A stretch of DNA of 7,744 nt. Origin: Gammaproteobacteria bacterium. GTDB lineage: Bacteria; Pseudomonadota; Gammaproteobacteria; QNFN01. Positions 1 through 6,913 of this stretch are shown in pieces (the stretch's first letter is position 1; each line of letters begins with the position of its first letter). The stretch lies in the NCBI GenBank assembly GCA_003645555.1, contig QNFN01000077.1, positions 1-7,744 of the forward strand. The letters run 5' to 3'. The notes under the pieces are model-generated. The model saw only the letters and a list, made by a program, of their open reading frames with translations. It was not told where the DNA came from and ran no database searches. A program made the position numbers and the translations under genes.

Positions 1-1
1 T

Positions 2-193
2 TATTTCCGGACGACGGACGTGACGGGTGCGTGCGATCTGCCGGAGGGCATCGAGATGGTGATGCCGGGTGACAACGTGAAGATGACGGTGTCGCTGATT
101 GCGCCGATTGCGATGGAAGAGGGTCTGCGTTTCGCGATTCGCGAAGGCGGCCGCACCGTCGGGGCCGGCGTCGTCGCCAAAATACTGGAGTGA
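2..193 (+). CDS. tuf: Elongation factor Tu, C-terminal part (5' truncated by window)
   Basis: These are the last 63 codons of EF-Tu, the GTPase that carries aminoacyl-tRNA to the ribosomal A site. The reading frame enters open at base 2 and ends at TGA 191-193. The visible part is the end of beta-barrel domain 3. It includes the near-invariant stretches [19 protein letters not shown] and [19 protein letters not shown], and ends in ILE. The GTPase domain lies upstream of the window. EF-Tu normally closes the str operon (rpsL-rpsG-fusA-tuf). Here its stop is only 10 nt before rpsJ, which suggests the str and S10 genes are transcribed together. Identification is certain. Whether the genome has a second tuf copy cannot be seen. 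Confidence 0.98.
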   Translation, partial: YFRTTDVTGACDLPEGIEMVMPGDNVKMTVSLIAPIAMEEGLRFAIREGGRTVGAGVVAKILE

Positions 194-203
194 TGTAAAC
201 GCC

Positions 204-515
204 ATGTCGAATCAGAGCATCCGCATCCGGCTGAAGGCGTTCGATCATCGCCTGATCGACCAGTCGGCGAGGGAGATCGTCGAGACCGCCAAGCGCACCG
301 GCGCTGTGGTCCGTGGTCCGATTCCGTTGCCGACCAAGAAGGAGCGGTTCACCGTCCTGATCTCGCCGCACGTCAACAAGGACGCGCGCGACCAGTACGA
401 GATCCGTACCCACAAGCGACTGATGGATATCGTCAATCCCACCGACAAGACGGTCGACGCGCTGATGAAGCTCGACCTTGCTGCCGGGGTCGACGTCGAA
501 ATCAAGCTGGGCTGA
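204..515 (+). CDS. rpsJ: 30S ribosomal protein S10 (NusE)
   Basis: S10 is a 30S head protein and, as NusE, pairs with NusB in transcription antitermination complexes. The 103-residue product has the same length as E. coli S10. It shows [15 protein letters not shown] at 6-20, the family signature GPIPLPTK at 38-45, the ribosome-inserted loop around 46-67 ([20 protein letters not shown]), and [12 protein letters not shown] at the end. The ATG at 204 is chosen because it gives [10 protein letters not shown], matching the family N-terminus; the frame is also open further upstream, but that part overlaps tuf. The best Shine-Dalgarno match, GGAG at 187-190, lies inside the last tuf codons and is 13 nt from the ATG, which is rather far. 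Reinitiation after tuf translation is therefore plausible. Confidence 0.98.
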   Translation: MSNQSIRIRLKAFDHRLIDQSAREIVETAKRTGAVVRGPIPLPTKKERFTVLISPHVNKDARDQYEIRTHKRLMDIVNPTDKTVDALMKLDLAAGVDVEIKLG

Positions 516-516
516 G

Positions 517-554
517 GCCCGGCACGAGATCCCGGGCGGCAGGTGCCGCCGGGG
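517..554 (+). promoter_or_regulatory. Mutually exclusive GC-rich hairpins after rpsJ
   Basis: Two RNA stems compete for the same bases. Option A pairs GCCCGG (517-522) with CCGGGC (532-537) around a 9-nt loop. Option B pairs GGCGGC (535-540) with GCCGCC (545-550) around loop AGGT, extended past one G-G mismatch by CCC (531-533) with GGG (552-554). No T-run follows, so this is not a classic terminator. It may be a regulatory or processing element in the rpsJ-rplC gap. That function is inferred; only the complementarity is seen. Confidence 0.45.
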
Positions 555-559
555 AGGTC

Positions 560-585
560 CGCACCGGTCAACTGAAATCGGTGCG
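560..585 (+). promoter_or_regulatory. Hairpin upstream of the rplC ribosome binding site
   Basis: CGCACCG (560-566) is a perfect complement of CGGTGCG (579-585). One G-U and one T-A pair extend it inward, leaving an 8-nt loop at 569-576. The stem ends 7 nt before the rplC Shine-Dalgarno GAGGT (592-596), which has normal spacing to the ATG at 604. The position suits translational control or mRNA stabilisation, but no function is proven. No T-run follows, so it is not a terminator. Confidence 0.45.
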
Positions 586-603
586 AGTAACGAGGTAAGA
601 ACA

Positions 604-1248
604 ATGGCGATAGGTATTGTCGGGCAGAAGCGCGGCATGATGCGCGTGTTTACCGATGACGGCGCCTCTGTGCCAGTCACGGTGATCGAGGCGACGCCGA
701 ACAGCGTCACCCAGCTCCGGACTCAGGAGCAAGACGGCTACCGTGCCTTGCAGGTCACGGTCGGGTCGCGTCGCGCATCGCTGGTCAACAAGCCGCAGGC
801 CGGACTGTTTGCCAAGACCGGTGTGCCGGCGGGCGAGGGCCTGTGGGAATTCCGCCTTGCCGACGGCGAGGGTGAGGATTTCGAAGTCGGTGGCCAGATC
901 AAGGTCGACATCTTCGCCGCAGGCGAGAAGGTTGATGTGATCGGGACGAGCATCGGCAAGGGCTTCGCCGGCGTGGTCAAGCGCCACCACTTCCACATGC
1001 AGGACGCCACTCACGGCAACTCGTTGTCGCACCGCGCGCCAGGTTCCATCGGTCAGAACCAGACGCCCGGACGGGTATTCAAGGGCAAGAAAATGGCTGG
1101 GCACATGGGCAACGTGCGACGCACGTCCCAGGGTCTCGAGGTGGTACGCGTCGATGTCGAGCGCGGCCTGTTGTTGATCAAGGGTGCGGTTCCGGGGGCG
1201 CGCGGTGGGCGTGTCATCGTGCGACCGAGCACCAAGGCGCGTTCGTGA
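604..1248 (+). CDS. rplC: 50S ribosomal protein L3
   Basis: L3 is one of the first proteins to bind 23S rRNA. It has an exterior beta-barrel and a long extension reaching toward the peptidyl transferase centre. The product is 214 residues (E. coli 209). It starts [20 protein letters not shown] and has [18 protein letters not shown] at 111-128. The conserved loop [20 protein letters not shown] runs from 137 to 156. Gln153 in GQNQTPG corresponds to E. coli Gln150, the residue methylated by PrmB; methylation here is inferred. The start at 604 is supported by GAGGT at 592-596 and by the family N-terminus; the frame is open further upstream but overlaps rpsJ. The small length excess comes from a few extra residues near 87-92 and at the C-terminus. 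rplD follows after 10 nt. Confidence 0.98.
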   Translation: MAIGIVGQKRGMMRVFTDDGASVPVTVIEATPNSVTQLRTQEQDGYRALQVTVGSRRASLVNKPQAGLFAKTGVPAGEGLWEFRLADGEGEDFEVGGQIKVDIFAAGEKVDVIGTSIGKGFAGVVKRHHFHMQDATHGNSLSHRAPGSIGQNQTPGRVFKGKKMAGHMGNVRRTSQGLEVVRVDVERGLLLIKGAVPGARGGRVIVRPSTKARS

Positions 1249-1258
1249 GGTTGGCGCG

Positions 1259-1876
1259 ATGGAATTGAACGTCATCAACGCAGAGAACCAGGCCGGCGGC
1301 GCGATCGAGGTCTCGGATGAGACTTTCGCGGCCGACTTCAACGAGGCCCTGATCCATCAGGTCGTCACCGCCTATCTGGCGCAGGCGCGGGCTGGGACCA
1401 AGGCGAACAAGAATCGCAGCGCGGTGCGCGGCGGCGGTGCCAAGCCGTTCGCCCAGAAAGGCACCGGGCGGGCGCGAGCCGGTACCATCCGCAGCCCGTT
1501 GTGGCGTAGCGGCGGTGTCACCTTCGCCGCCCAGCCACGCGACTATGGGCAGAAGCTCAATCGCAAGATGTACCGGGCCGCATTGCGCTCGATTCTTGCC
1601 GAGCTGGTGCGCCAGGACCGACTGGTCACCATCGATGCCTTCGAGATGCCCGATCACAAGACCCGGCATCTGTCGCAGCGACTGAAGACTCTCGGCCTGG
1701 ACGATGTACTGATCGTTACCGAGGAAGTTACCGATAACCTCTATCTTGCCGCGCGCAACCTGCACCGCGTCGATGTCCGTGACGTCAACGGCATCGATCC
1801 GGTGAGCCTGGTGGGCTTCGAAAAGGTGCTGGTGACCCAGGGCGCGCTCAAGCGTATCGAGGAGATGCTGGCATGA
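1259..1876 (+). CDS. rplD: 50S ribosomal protein L4
   Basis: L4 has a globular surface domain and a long loop lining the exit tunnel. In E. coli it is also the autogenous repressor of the S10 operon. The product is 205 residues (E. coli 201); the extra residues are near the N-terminus around QAGGA. The tunnel loop spans about 45-95, including [14 protein letters not shown] and [18 protein letters not shown]. Lys67 corresponds to E. coli Lys63, a known macrolide-resistance position, and is wild type. The C-terminal part has [12 protein letters not shown] and [19 protein letters not shown]. The start at 1259 is supported by GAGG at 1247-1250, which overlaps the rplC stop, with 8-nt spacing. The stop overlaps the rplW start as ATGA. 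Since the usual S10 leader is absent here, L4 may not regulate this cluster in the E. coli manner. Confidence 0.98.
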   Translation: MELNVINAENQAGGAIEVSDETFAADFNEALIHQVVTAYLAQARAGTKANKNRSAVRGGGAKPFAQKGTGRARAGTIRSPLWRSGGVTFAAQPRDYGQKLNRKMYRAALRSILAELVRQDRLVTIDAFEMPDHKTRHLSQRLKTLGLDDVLIVTEEVTDNLYLAARNLHRVDVRDVNGIDPVSLVGFEKVLVTQGALKRIEEMLA

Positions 1877-2169
1877 ACCAGGAACGGCTGATGAAGGTGC
1901 TGGTCGGTGCGCACATCACCGAGAAGAGCACGCTGGCCGCCGATGCGGCACGCCAGTTCGTGTTCAAGGTACTGCCGAATGCGACCAAGCCCGAGGTCAA
2001 GCGCGCCGTCGAGAAACTGTTCGAGGTCGAGGTCGAGCGCGTGCAGATGGTCAATGTCAAGGGCAAGAGCAAGCGCTCCGGGCGCACGCTCGGCAAGCGT
2101 TCGGATTTCAATAAGGCCTACGTGCGGTTGAAGCCGGGCCACGACATCAACTTCGCCGGCGCCGAGTGA
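1873..2169 (+). CDS. rplW: 50S ribosomal protein L23
   Basis: L23 sits at the mouth of the exit tunnel and is the docking site for trigger factor and the signal recognition particle. The product is 98 residues (E. coli 100). The N-terminus [19 protein letters not shown] matches the family. Glu17 in ITEKS corresponds to E. coli Glu18, the trigger factor contact. Further family stretches are [18 protein letters not shown] and a basic segment [22 protein letters not shown] near 63-84; the end DINFAGAE is also typical. It starts at 1873 inside the rplD stop (ATGA). AGGAG at 1860-1864 lies 8 nt upstream, so it can initiate itself as well as by coupling. A second in-frame ATG at 1891 would remove conserved residues and is not favoured. 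Confidence 0.98.
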   Translation: MNQERLMKVLVGAHITEKSTLAADAARQFVFKVLPNATKPEVKRAVEKLFEVEVERVQMVNVKGKSKRSGRTLGKRSDFNKAYVRLKPGHDINFAGAE

Positions 2170-2201
2170 CGCAGGCGGGACGTTGGATACAGGGGTGAAA
2201 C

Positions 2202-3029
2202 ATGGCAGTTGTTAAGCGCAAACCGACCTCGCCAGGCTCGCGCTTCGTCGTCAAGGTGGTCAATGCCGAGTTGCATCGGGGCAAGCCCTATGCACCGCTT
2301 CTCGCCACCAAGAACAGGAACGGCGGACGCAACAATCAGGGTCGCATCACCACCCGGCATCAGGGTGGCGGGCATAAGCAGCGCTATCGCGTGATCGACT
2401 TCAAGCGTAACAAGGACGGCATTCCGGCACGGGTCGAACGTCTCGAGTACGATCCGAACCGCAGCGCGAATATCGCCCTGCTGCTGTACGCCGACGGCGA
2501 GCGTCGCTATACCATCGCGCCCAAGGGCGTGCACGCTGGCGACACGCTGCAGTCAGGGCCATCGGCGCCAATCAAGCCGGGCAACTGCCTGCCGCTGCGC
2601 AACATTCCGGTCGGGACCACGGTGCATTGCATCGAGATGCGTCCGGGCAAGGGCGCGCAGATGATTCGCTCGGCCGGGGCCTCGGCCCAGCTGGTCGCAC
2701 GCGAGGGGGTCTACGCCACGCTGCGCCTGCGTTCCGGGGAGATGCGCAAGATTCTCGCCGAGTGCAAGGCAACTATCGGCGAGGTGGGCAACAGCGAACA
2801 TAACCTGCGTTCAATCGGTAAGGCCGGTGCCACTCGCTGGCGCGGCGTGCGTCCGACGGTGCGCGGCGTAGTCATGAACCCGGTCGACCACCCGCATGGT
2901 GGCGGCGAGGGACGTACTTCGGGCGGGCGTCACCCGTGCACGCCTTGGGGCGTGCCCACCAAGGGTCACCGCACGCGGAGCAACAAGCGCACCGACAAGA
3001 TGATCGTGCGCCGTCGCAATCGCAAGTAA
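2202..3029 (+). CDS. rplB: 50S ribosomal protein L2
   Basis: L2 is among the most conserved ribosomal proteins. It is needed for subunit association and supports the peptidyl transferase centre. The product is 275 residues (E. coli 273). It has the N-terminal signature [20 protein letters not shown] at 41-60, the OB/SH3-like core with [18 protein letters not shown] at 79-96, and LRSGEMRKI at 176-184. The C-terminal signature [18 protein letters not shown] ends at 238. His230 corresponds to E. coli His229, studied for its role in peptidyl transfer. The basic tail reads [18 protein letters not shown]. The start ATG at 2202 follows an AGGGGTG sequence at 2191-2197. The gene ends in TAA, whereas most genes here end in TGA. 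It lies 32 nt after rplW and 21 nt before rpsS. Confidence 0.98.
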   Translation: MAVVKRKPTSPGSRFVVKVVNAELHRGKPYAPLLATKNRNGGRNNQGRITTRHQGGGHKQRYRVIDFKRNKDGIPARVERLEYDPNRSANIALLLYADGERRYTIAPKGVHAGDTLQSGPSAPIKPGNCLPLRNIPVGTTVHCIEMRPGKGAQMIRSAGASAQLVAREGVYATLRLRSGEMRKILAECKATIGEVGNSEHNLRSIGKAGATRWRGVRPTVRGVVMNPVDHPHGGGEGRTSGGRHPCTPWGVPTKGHRTRSNKRTDKMIVRRRNRK

Positions 3030-3050
3030 AGACACAGAGGGTCCAGAACA

Positions 3051-3326
3051 GTGCCACGGTCATTAAGAAAAGGTCCCTTCATCGACCTGCACCTCCAGCA
3101 AAAGGTGGCGCAGGCGGTTGCCGAGAACAGTAAACGGCCGATCAAGACCTGGTCGCGCCGGTCGACGGTCACGCCGGACATGGTTGGTCTGACGATAGCG
3201 ATCCACAACGGTCGTCAGCACGTGCCGATCCTGGTCTCTGAAGACATGGTCGGGCACAAGCTCGGCGAGTTCGCTGCGACCCGCACCTTCCGCGGTCACG
3301 TGGCCGACAAGAAGGCACGGCGCTGA
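3051..3326 (+). CDS. rpsS: 30S ribosomal protein S19 (GTG start)
   Basis: S19 is in the 30S head, forms a pair with S13, and contacts tRNA and the intersubunit bridge region. The product is 91 residues (E. coli 92). It shows the N-terminus [15 protein letters not shown], then [18 protein letters not shown] at 33-50, [11 protein letters not shown] at 52-62, and the signature [17 protein letters not shown] at 67-83, with a basic end. It begins with GTG at 3051. This start is fixed by the universally conserved PRSLRKGP immediately after it and by AGAGGGT at 3036-3042; no in-frame ATG lies in the right place. It is the only clear non-ATG start in the window. rplV follows 11 nt after its stop. Confidence 0.97.
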   Translation: MPRSLRKGPFIDLHLQQKVAQAVAENSKRPIKTWSRRSTVTPDMVGLTIAIHNGRQHVPILVSEDMVGHKLGEFAATRTFRGHVADKKARR

Positions 3327-3337
3327 GGAACAAGGCA

Positions 3338-3667
3338 ATGCAGGCAATGGCAAAAATGCGGTACGCGAAGATTTCGGCGCAGAAGGTGCGCCTGGTCGCT
3401 GACCAGGTTCGTGGTATGCCGGCGGAACAGGCGCTGAACCTGTTGCGCTTCAGCACCAAGAAGGCTGCCGGGTTGATGCGCAAGGTACTCGAGTCGGCGA
3501 TCGCCAATGCCGAGCACAACGAGGGTGCTGATATCGACGAACTCAAGATCGCGACCGTGATGGTCGACGAGGGCCCCACGGCGAAGCGCATGCGGCCGCG
3601 GGCCAAGGGACGTGGTAACCAGATTCTGAAACGGACCAGTCACCTGACGGTGACGGTCAGCGACTGA
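3338..3667 (+). CDS. rplV: 50S ribosomal protein L22
   Basis: L22 contacts all domains of 23S rRNA and sends a beta-hairpin into the exit tunnel. The product is 109 residues (E. coli 110). It has [14 protein letters not shown] at 13-26, [20 protein letters not shown] at 41-60, and the signature [18 protein letters not shown] at 76-93. Positions 82-84 (AKR) correspond to MKR in E. coli, whose deletion gives erythromycin resistance; the loop length here is intact. Three in-frame ATGs lie at 3338, 3347 and 3356. The first is chosen because GAGGA at 3325-3329 has 8-nt spacing and the resulting MQAMAK aligns with E. coli METIAK. A start at 3347 (MAKMRYAK) remains possible. rpsC begins 16 nt downstream. 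Confidence 0.96.
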   Translation: MQAMAKMRYAKISAQKVRLVADQVRGMPAEQALNLLRFSTKKAAGLMRKVLESAIANAEHNEGADIDELKIATVMVDEGPTAKRMRPRAKGRGNQILKRTSHLTVTVSD

Positions 3668-3683
3668 GCGACGAGGATTCGTA

Positions 3684-4361
3684 ATGGGCCAGAAAGTACA
3701 CCCGATCGGCATTCGTCTCGGCATCGTCAAGGACTGGACGTCCAAGTGGTATGCCGACTCCAGCCAGTTCGCCGACCTCCTGAACAACGACCTGAAGGTG
3801 CGTGACTACCTGAAGAAGAAGCTGGCTTCAGCTTCGGTCAGCCGGATCACCATCGACCGGCCGGCAAAGAATGCGGTGATCACGATTCACACCGCTCGTC
3901 CGGGTATCGTCATCGGCAAAAAGGGTGCCGACATTGAGGTGCTGCGCAAGGAACTGGCCAGCCTGATGGGTATCCCGGTGCACATCAACGTCGCCGAGAT
4001 CCGCAAGCCGGAGCTCGACGCCCAGCTGGTGGCCGAAGGCATCGCCCAGCAGCTGGAGCGGCGCATCATGTTCCGCCGGGCGATGAAACGCGCCGTTGGC
4101 AACTCGATGCGACTCGGTGCCCAGGGCATCAAGGTGATGGTTGGCGGGCGCCTCAACGGTGCCGAGATCTCACGTTCGGAATGGTATCGCGAGGGCCGAG
4201 TGCCGTTGCACACGCTACGCGCCGATGTCGACTACGGCATGGCCGAAGCACGCACCACCTATGGCGTGATCGGCGTCAAGGTATGGATTTTCAAGGGCGA
4301 GGTCTTCGAAGAGAACGAAGCCGCGCCAGAAGCCGCGACCAAGGGCGCGGCGGCGAACTGA
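3684..4361 (+). CDS. rpsC: 30S ribosomal protein S3
   Basis: S3 lines the mRNA entry tunnel of the 30S subunit and contributes to mRNA helicase activity. The product is 225 residues (E. coli 233). The N-terminus is [18 protein letters not shown]. The KH domain lies at about 39-107, with its GKKG loop at 78-81. The C-terminal domain has FRRAMKRAV at 130-138, where Arg131, Arg132 and Lys135 match the E. coli helicase residues, then [20 protein letters not shown] and [16 protein letters not shown]. The last 17 residues ([17 protein letters not shown]) are Ala/Glu-rich, whereas the E. coli tail is longer and Lys/Arg-rich. GAGGA at 3673-3677 supports the ATG at 3684. rplP follows after 16 nt. Confidence 0.98.
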   Translation: MGQKVHPIGIRLGIVKDWTSKWYADSSQFADLLNNDLKVRDYLKKKLASASVSRITIDRPAKNAVITIHTARPGIVIGKKGADIEVLRKELASLMGIPVHINVAEIRKPELDAQLVAEGIAQQLERRIMFRRAMKRAVGNSMRLGAQGIKVMVGGRLNGAEISRSEWYREGRVPLHTLRADVDYGMAEARTTYGVIGVKVWIFKGEVFEENEAAPEAATKGAAAN

Positions 4362-4377
4362 ACGGGGGAGATGGGAC

Positions 4378-4790
<413 letters not shown>

Positions 4791-4791
<1 letters not shown>

Positions 4792-4988
4792 TGAACGCGA
4801 GCGAGCTGCGCGACAAGAACGTCGCAGACCTGAACAGCGAACTGCACGAGCTCCTGCGCGAGCAGTTCAACCTGCGTATGCAGCAGGCGACCGGCCAGCT
4901 GGCCAAGCCGCACCTGGTCAAGCAGGTCCGGCGCAACATCGCGCGGATCAAGACCGTGCTGAACGAGAAGGACGGTAGCGCATCATGA
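4791..4988 (+). CDS. rpmC: 50S ribosomal protein L29
   Basis: L29 is a small two-helix protein next to L23 at the tunnel exit. The product is 65 residues (E. coli 63). The helical pattern is clear, with [18 protein letters not shown] at 1-18, the family-typical [14 protein letters not shown] at 24-37, and [20 protein letters not shown] at 41-60. The ATG at 4791 is chosen because it aligns with E. coli MKAKELREK. A GTG at 4788 is in frame directly before it and would add one residue; it cannot be excluded by sequence alone. No strong independent Shine-Dalgarno is seen, and the start overlaps the rplP stop, so translation is probably coupled to rplP. Its own stop overlaps the rpsQ start as ATGA. 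Confidence 0.96.
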
Positions 4989-5254
4989 GCGAGACCAGTA
5001 GCAACCCCCGCGTTCTGACCGGGCGCGTGGTCAGCGACAAGATGAACCAGACCGTGACCGTACTGGTCGAGCGGCGGGTACGTCATCCGCTGTACGGCAA
5101 GATTATCCGTCGATCGACCAAGGTGCATGCCCACGACGAAGAGAACAGCTGCCGCATCGGTGACACCGTGCGTGTACAGGAGTGCCGGCCGATCTCGAAA
5201 TCCAAGTCCTGGCGGCTGGTCGAGATCCTTGAGCGCGCCGAGCAGGAAGCCTGA
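4985..5254 (+). CDS. rpsQ: 30S ribosomal protein S17
   Basis: S17 is an early-assembly protein with an OB fold that binds the 5' domain of 16S rRNA. The product is 89 residues (E. coli 84), with the extra residues at both ends. It has [20 protein letters not shown] at 11-30, [19 protein letters not shown] at 34-52, and the family signature [18 protein letters not shown] at 59-76. The ATG at 4985 lies within the rpmC stop (ATGA). AAGGA at 4968-4972 is the nearest Shine-Dalgarno-like sequence but is 12 nt away, so coupling to rpmC is the likely main route. In E. coli this is the last gene of the S10 operon; the 51-nt gap that follows is the second largest in the window. Confidence 0.97.
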   Translation: MSETSSNPRVLTGRVVSDKMNQTVTVLVERRVRHPLYGKIIRRSTKVHAHDEENSCRIGDTVRVQECRPISKSKSWRLVEILERAEQEA

Positions 5255-5305
5255 GGCTTTCCGGGACACGATTGTGATTACTGAACGAATGAACGGGTCA
5301 CTACG
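5255..5305 (+). promoter_or_regulatory. S10/spc boundary gap, possible leader frame or promoter
   Basis: This 51-nt gap separates rpsQ from rplN, the point where E. coli separates the S10 and spc operons. It is comparatively AT-rich for the window, chiefly at 5266-5293, so it is the likeliest place for an internal promoter; I cannot identify convincing -35 and -10 boxes. TGAACG occurs twice, at 5282-5287 and 5290-5295. A short frame opens at GTG 5274, preceded by GGGA at 5263-5266, and runs 11 codons ([11 protein letters not shown]) to TGA 5307-5309. That stop overlaps the rplN ATG as ATGA. No terminator stem is visible. Confidence 0.3.
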
Positions 5306-5674
5306 ATGATTCAGATGCAGACGACTCTGGGTGTGGCCGACAACAGCGGCGCCAAGAAGGTGATGTGTATCAAGGTGCTGGGCGGTTCACGTCGGCGCTA
5401 CGCCGCTATCGGCGACATCATCAAGGTGTCCGTCAAGGAAGCGATACCGCGCGGCAAGGTGAAGAAGGGCGAGGTTTACGATGCCGTCGTCGTACGTACC
5501 CGCAAGGGTGTACGTCGGCCGGATGGCTCCTTGATCCGCTTCGATGGTAACGCCGCGGTGCTGCTCAACAACCAGCTGCAACCGATCGGTACCCGCATCT
5601 TTGGCCCGGTAACGCGCGAACTGCGCGGCGAGAAGTTCATGAAGATCATCTCGCTGGCCCCTGAAGTGCTATGA
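5306..5674 (+). CDS. rplN: 50S ribosomal protein L14
   Basis: L14 lies at the subunit interface and is the binding site of the silencing factor RsfS. The product is 122 residues (E. coli 123). It starts [20 protein letters not shown], followed by [13 protein letters not shown] at 21-33. The family signature [20 protein letters not shown] spans 44-63, then [20 protein letters not shown] and [20 protein letters not shown]. It is one residue shorter than E. coli in the [12 protein letters not shown] region, near 87-97. The ATG at 5306 fits the conserved MIQ start. The upstream GGGT (5295-5298) is a weak Shine-Dalgarno, notable for the first gene of a supposed operon; coupling to an upstream frame is one possible explanation. 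Confidence 0.97.
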   Translation: MIQMQTTLGVADNSGAKKVMCIKVLGGSRRRYAAIGDIIKVSVKEAIPRGKVKKGEVYDAVVVRTRKGVRRPDGSLIRFDGNAAVLLNNQLQPIGTRIFGPVTRELRGEKFMKIISLAPEVL

Positions 5675-5687
5675 CGGAGTGCAGGCG

Positions 5688-6005
5688 ATGAACAAGATTC
5701 GCACAGGTGATGACGTGATGGTGCTCACCGGTCGTGACAAGGGTCAACGTGGGTCGGTGGTACGCGTGCTCGATGATGAGCGCCTCATCGTCCAGGGCGT
5801 GAACATGGTAAAGCGCCACACCAAGCCGAACCCGATGCAGAACCTGCCAGGTGGCATCATCGAGAAAGAGGCGCCGATTCGCGTTTCCAACGTAGGGCTG
5901 TTCAATCCGGTCACCGGTCGCGCCGACCGGGTCGGGTTCCGCACCCTCGATGACGGTCGCAAGGTTCGTTATTTCAAGTCGAACGGCGAGATTCTAGATC
6001 TCTAA
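5688..6005 (+). CDS. rplX: 50S ribosomal protein L24
   Basis: L24 is an assembly initiator that binds the 5' end of 23S rRNA near the tunnel exit. The product is 105 residues (E. coli 104). It has an N-terminal KOW motif at about 5-32 ([19 protein letters not shown]) and then [35 protein letters not shown] and [20 protein letters not shown]. The ATG at 5688 is preferred over an in-frame GTG at 5679. GGAG at 5676-5679 is 8 nt from the ATG but would overlap the GTG, and [10 protein letters not shown] aligns with the family start. It lies 13 nt after rplN and ends in TAA. Confidence 0.97.
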   Translation: MNKIRTGDDVMVLTGRDKGQRGSVVRVLDDERLIVQGVNMVKRHTKPNPMQNLPGGIIEKEAPIRVSNVGLFNPVTGRADRVGFRTLDDGRKVRYFKSNGEILDL

Positions 6006-6033
6006 CTGACGGGATAGCCACGATGGCCAGGTT
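5988..6033 (+). promoter_or_regulatory. Potential RNA fold around the rplE start (S8 site position in E. coli)
   Basis: Two small stems are visible. GAGAT (5988-5992) pairs with ATCTC (5998-6002) over the rplX stop. GCCA (6017-6020) pairs with TGGC (6024-6027) around CGA, so the rplE ATG (6023-6025) is partly within the stem. CTG (6006-6008) can pair with CAG (6028-6030) beneath it, leaving the weak Shine-Dalgarno GGGA in a bulge. In E. coli, S8 represses the spc operon by binding mRNA near this start. I cannot confirm the S8 core motif here. Confidence 0.3.
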
Positions 6034-6562
6034 AAAACAGTTTTATCGGGAAAAAGTGATCGCGCAGTTGATCGAGCAGTTCGGCTACAAGTCGAGCATG
6101 CAAGTGCCGCGCATCACCAAGATCACCCTGAACATGGGGTTGGGCGAGGCGCTCGTGGACAAGAAGGTCCTCGAACACGGCACCGGCGACATGACCAAGA
6201 TCAGCGGCCAAAAGCCGATCATCACCTATGCTCGCAAGTCGGTCGCCGGCTTCAAGGTGCGCGAGGGATGGCCGATTGGCTGCAAGGTGACCCTGCGTAG
6301 CGAGCGCATGTACGAATTTCTCGATCGCCTGATCAATATCGCGATCCCGCGTATCCGTGACTTCCGTGGCCTTAGCCCGAAGTCCTTCGATGGCCGCGGC
6401 AACTTCAGCATGGGCGTCCGTGAGCAGATCATGTTCGCCGAGATCGACTACGACCGTATCGACGCGTTGCGCGGGATGGATATCACCATCACCACCGACG
6501 CCAGGACCGACGAGGAAGGACGCGCCCTGCTGGCCGCGTTCAACTTCCCGTTCCGTAACTGA
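6023..6562 (+). CDS. rplE: 50S ribosomal protein L5
   Basis: L5 carries 5S rRNA into the central protuberance and touches P-site tRNA. The product is 179 residues, the same as E. coli. It has [18 protein letters not shown] at 26-43, the 5S/P-site loop [20 protein letters not shown] at 70-89, [20 protein letters not shown] at 110-129, [15 protein letters not shown] at 130-144, and the end [17 protein letters not shown]. The ATG at 6023 gives [10 protein letters not shown], matching the family start. The upstream GGGA (6011-6014) is a weak ribosome binding site, and the start codon can be drawn into a small hairpin, consistent with controlled translation. The first 40 or so bases are AT-richer than the rest of the gene, as often seen at initiation regions. 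Confidence 0.98.
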   Translation: MARLKQFYREKVIAQLIEQFGYKSSMQVPRITKITLNMGLGEALVDKKVLEHGTGDMTKISGQKPIITYARKSVAGFKVREGWPIGCKVTLRSERMYEFLDRLINIAIPRIRDFRGLSPKSFDGRGNFSMGVREQIMFAEIDYDRIDALRGMDITITTDARTDEEGRALLAAFNFPFRN

Positions 6563-6571
6563 GGAAGACCG

Positions 6572-6877
6572 ATGGCCAAGCTCAGCATGATCGCCCGTGA
6601 GAACAAGCGTACCCGTACCGTGAAGAAGTACGCGGTCAAGCGCGCCGAACTCAAGAAGGTCATCAACGACCGCAGCGCCTCGTTCGAGCAGATCGATGCC
6701 GCAGTGATTGCGCTGCAGAAGATGCCGCGCGACGCCAGTCCGGCGCGTCAGCGCAACCGCTGCCGCATTACCGGACGGCCGCACGGCTTCTACCGCAAGT
6801 TTGGCCTGGGCCGCAACAAGCTGCGCGAGGCGGCAATGCGCGGCGACATCCCCGGCCTGGTTAAGGCGAGCTGGTAA
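6572..6877 (+). CDS. rpsN: 30S ribosomal protein S14, zinc-free type
   Basis: S14 binds the 30S head near S3 and S10. The product is 101 residues, identical in length to E. coli S14. This is the long zinc-independent form: it has a single cysteine (Cys64) and no CxxC pairs, unlike the 61-residue zinc-binding form. It starts [13 protein letters not shown] and has the signature [20 protein letters not shown] at 59-78, followed by [22 protein letters not shown] at 6561-6565 overlaps the rplE stop and is 6 nt from the ATG. The gene ends in TAA. The following gap to rpsH is 36 nt and holds nothing recognisable apart from the rpsH ribosome binding site. Confidence 0.98.
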   Translation: MAKLSMIARENKRTRTVKKYAVKRAELKKVINDRSASFEQIDAAVIALQKMPRDASPARQRNRCRITGRPHGFYRKFGLGRNKLREAAMRGDIPGLVKASW

Positions 6878-6913
6878 GCGCGCCACCGCACGACTATTCA
6901 GAGGTTCAGACCG

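Noticed and set aside
192..197. Start-stop element ATG TAA directly on the tuf stop (TGATGTAA)
   Set aside because: The GGAG at 187-190 is only 1 nt from this ATG, too close to initiate, and short start-stop pairs occur easily by chance.
531..585. Rho-independent terminator between rpsJ and rplC
   Set aside because: The stems are GC-rich, but no T-run follows any of them, and essential co-transcribed genes lie downstream.
581..598. Five-codon frame starting at GTG 581 before rplC
   Set aside because: The nearest strong Shine-Dalgarno (551-558) is 22 nt away, the start lies in a hairpin arm, and the frame is too short to support.
568..1341. 257-codon - strand frame opposite rplC and the start of rplD
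   Set aside because: Mirror of the coding strand in a GC-rich gene; Arg/Ala/His-rich composition without a recognisable family.
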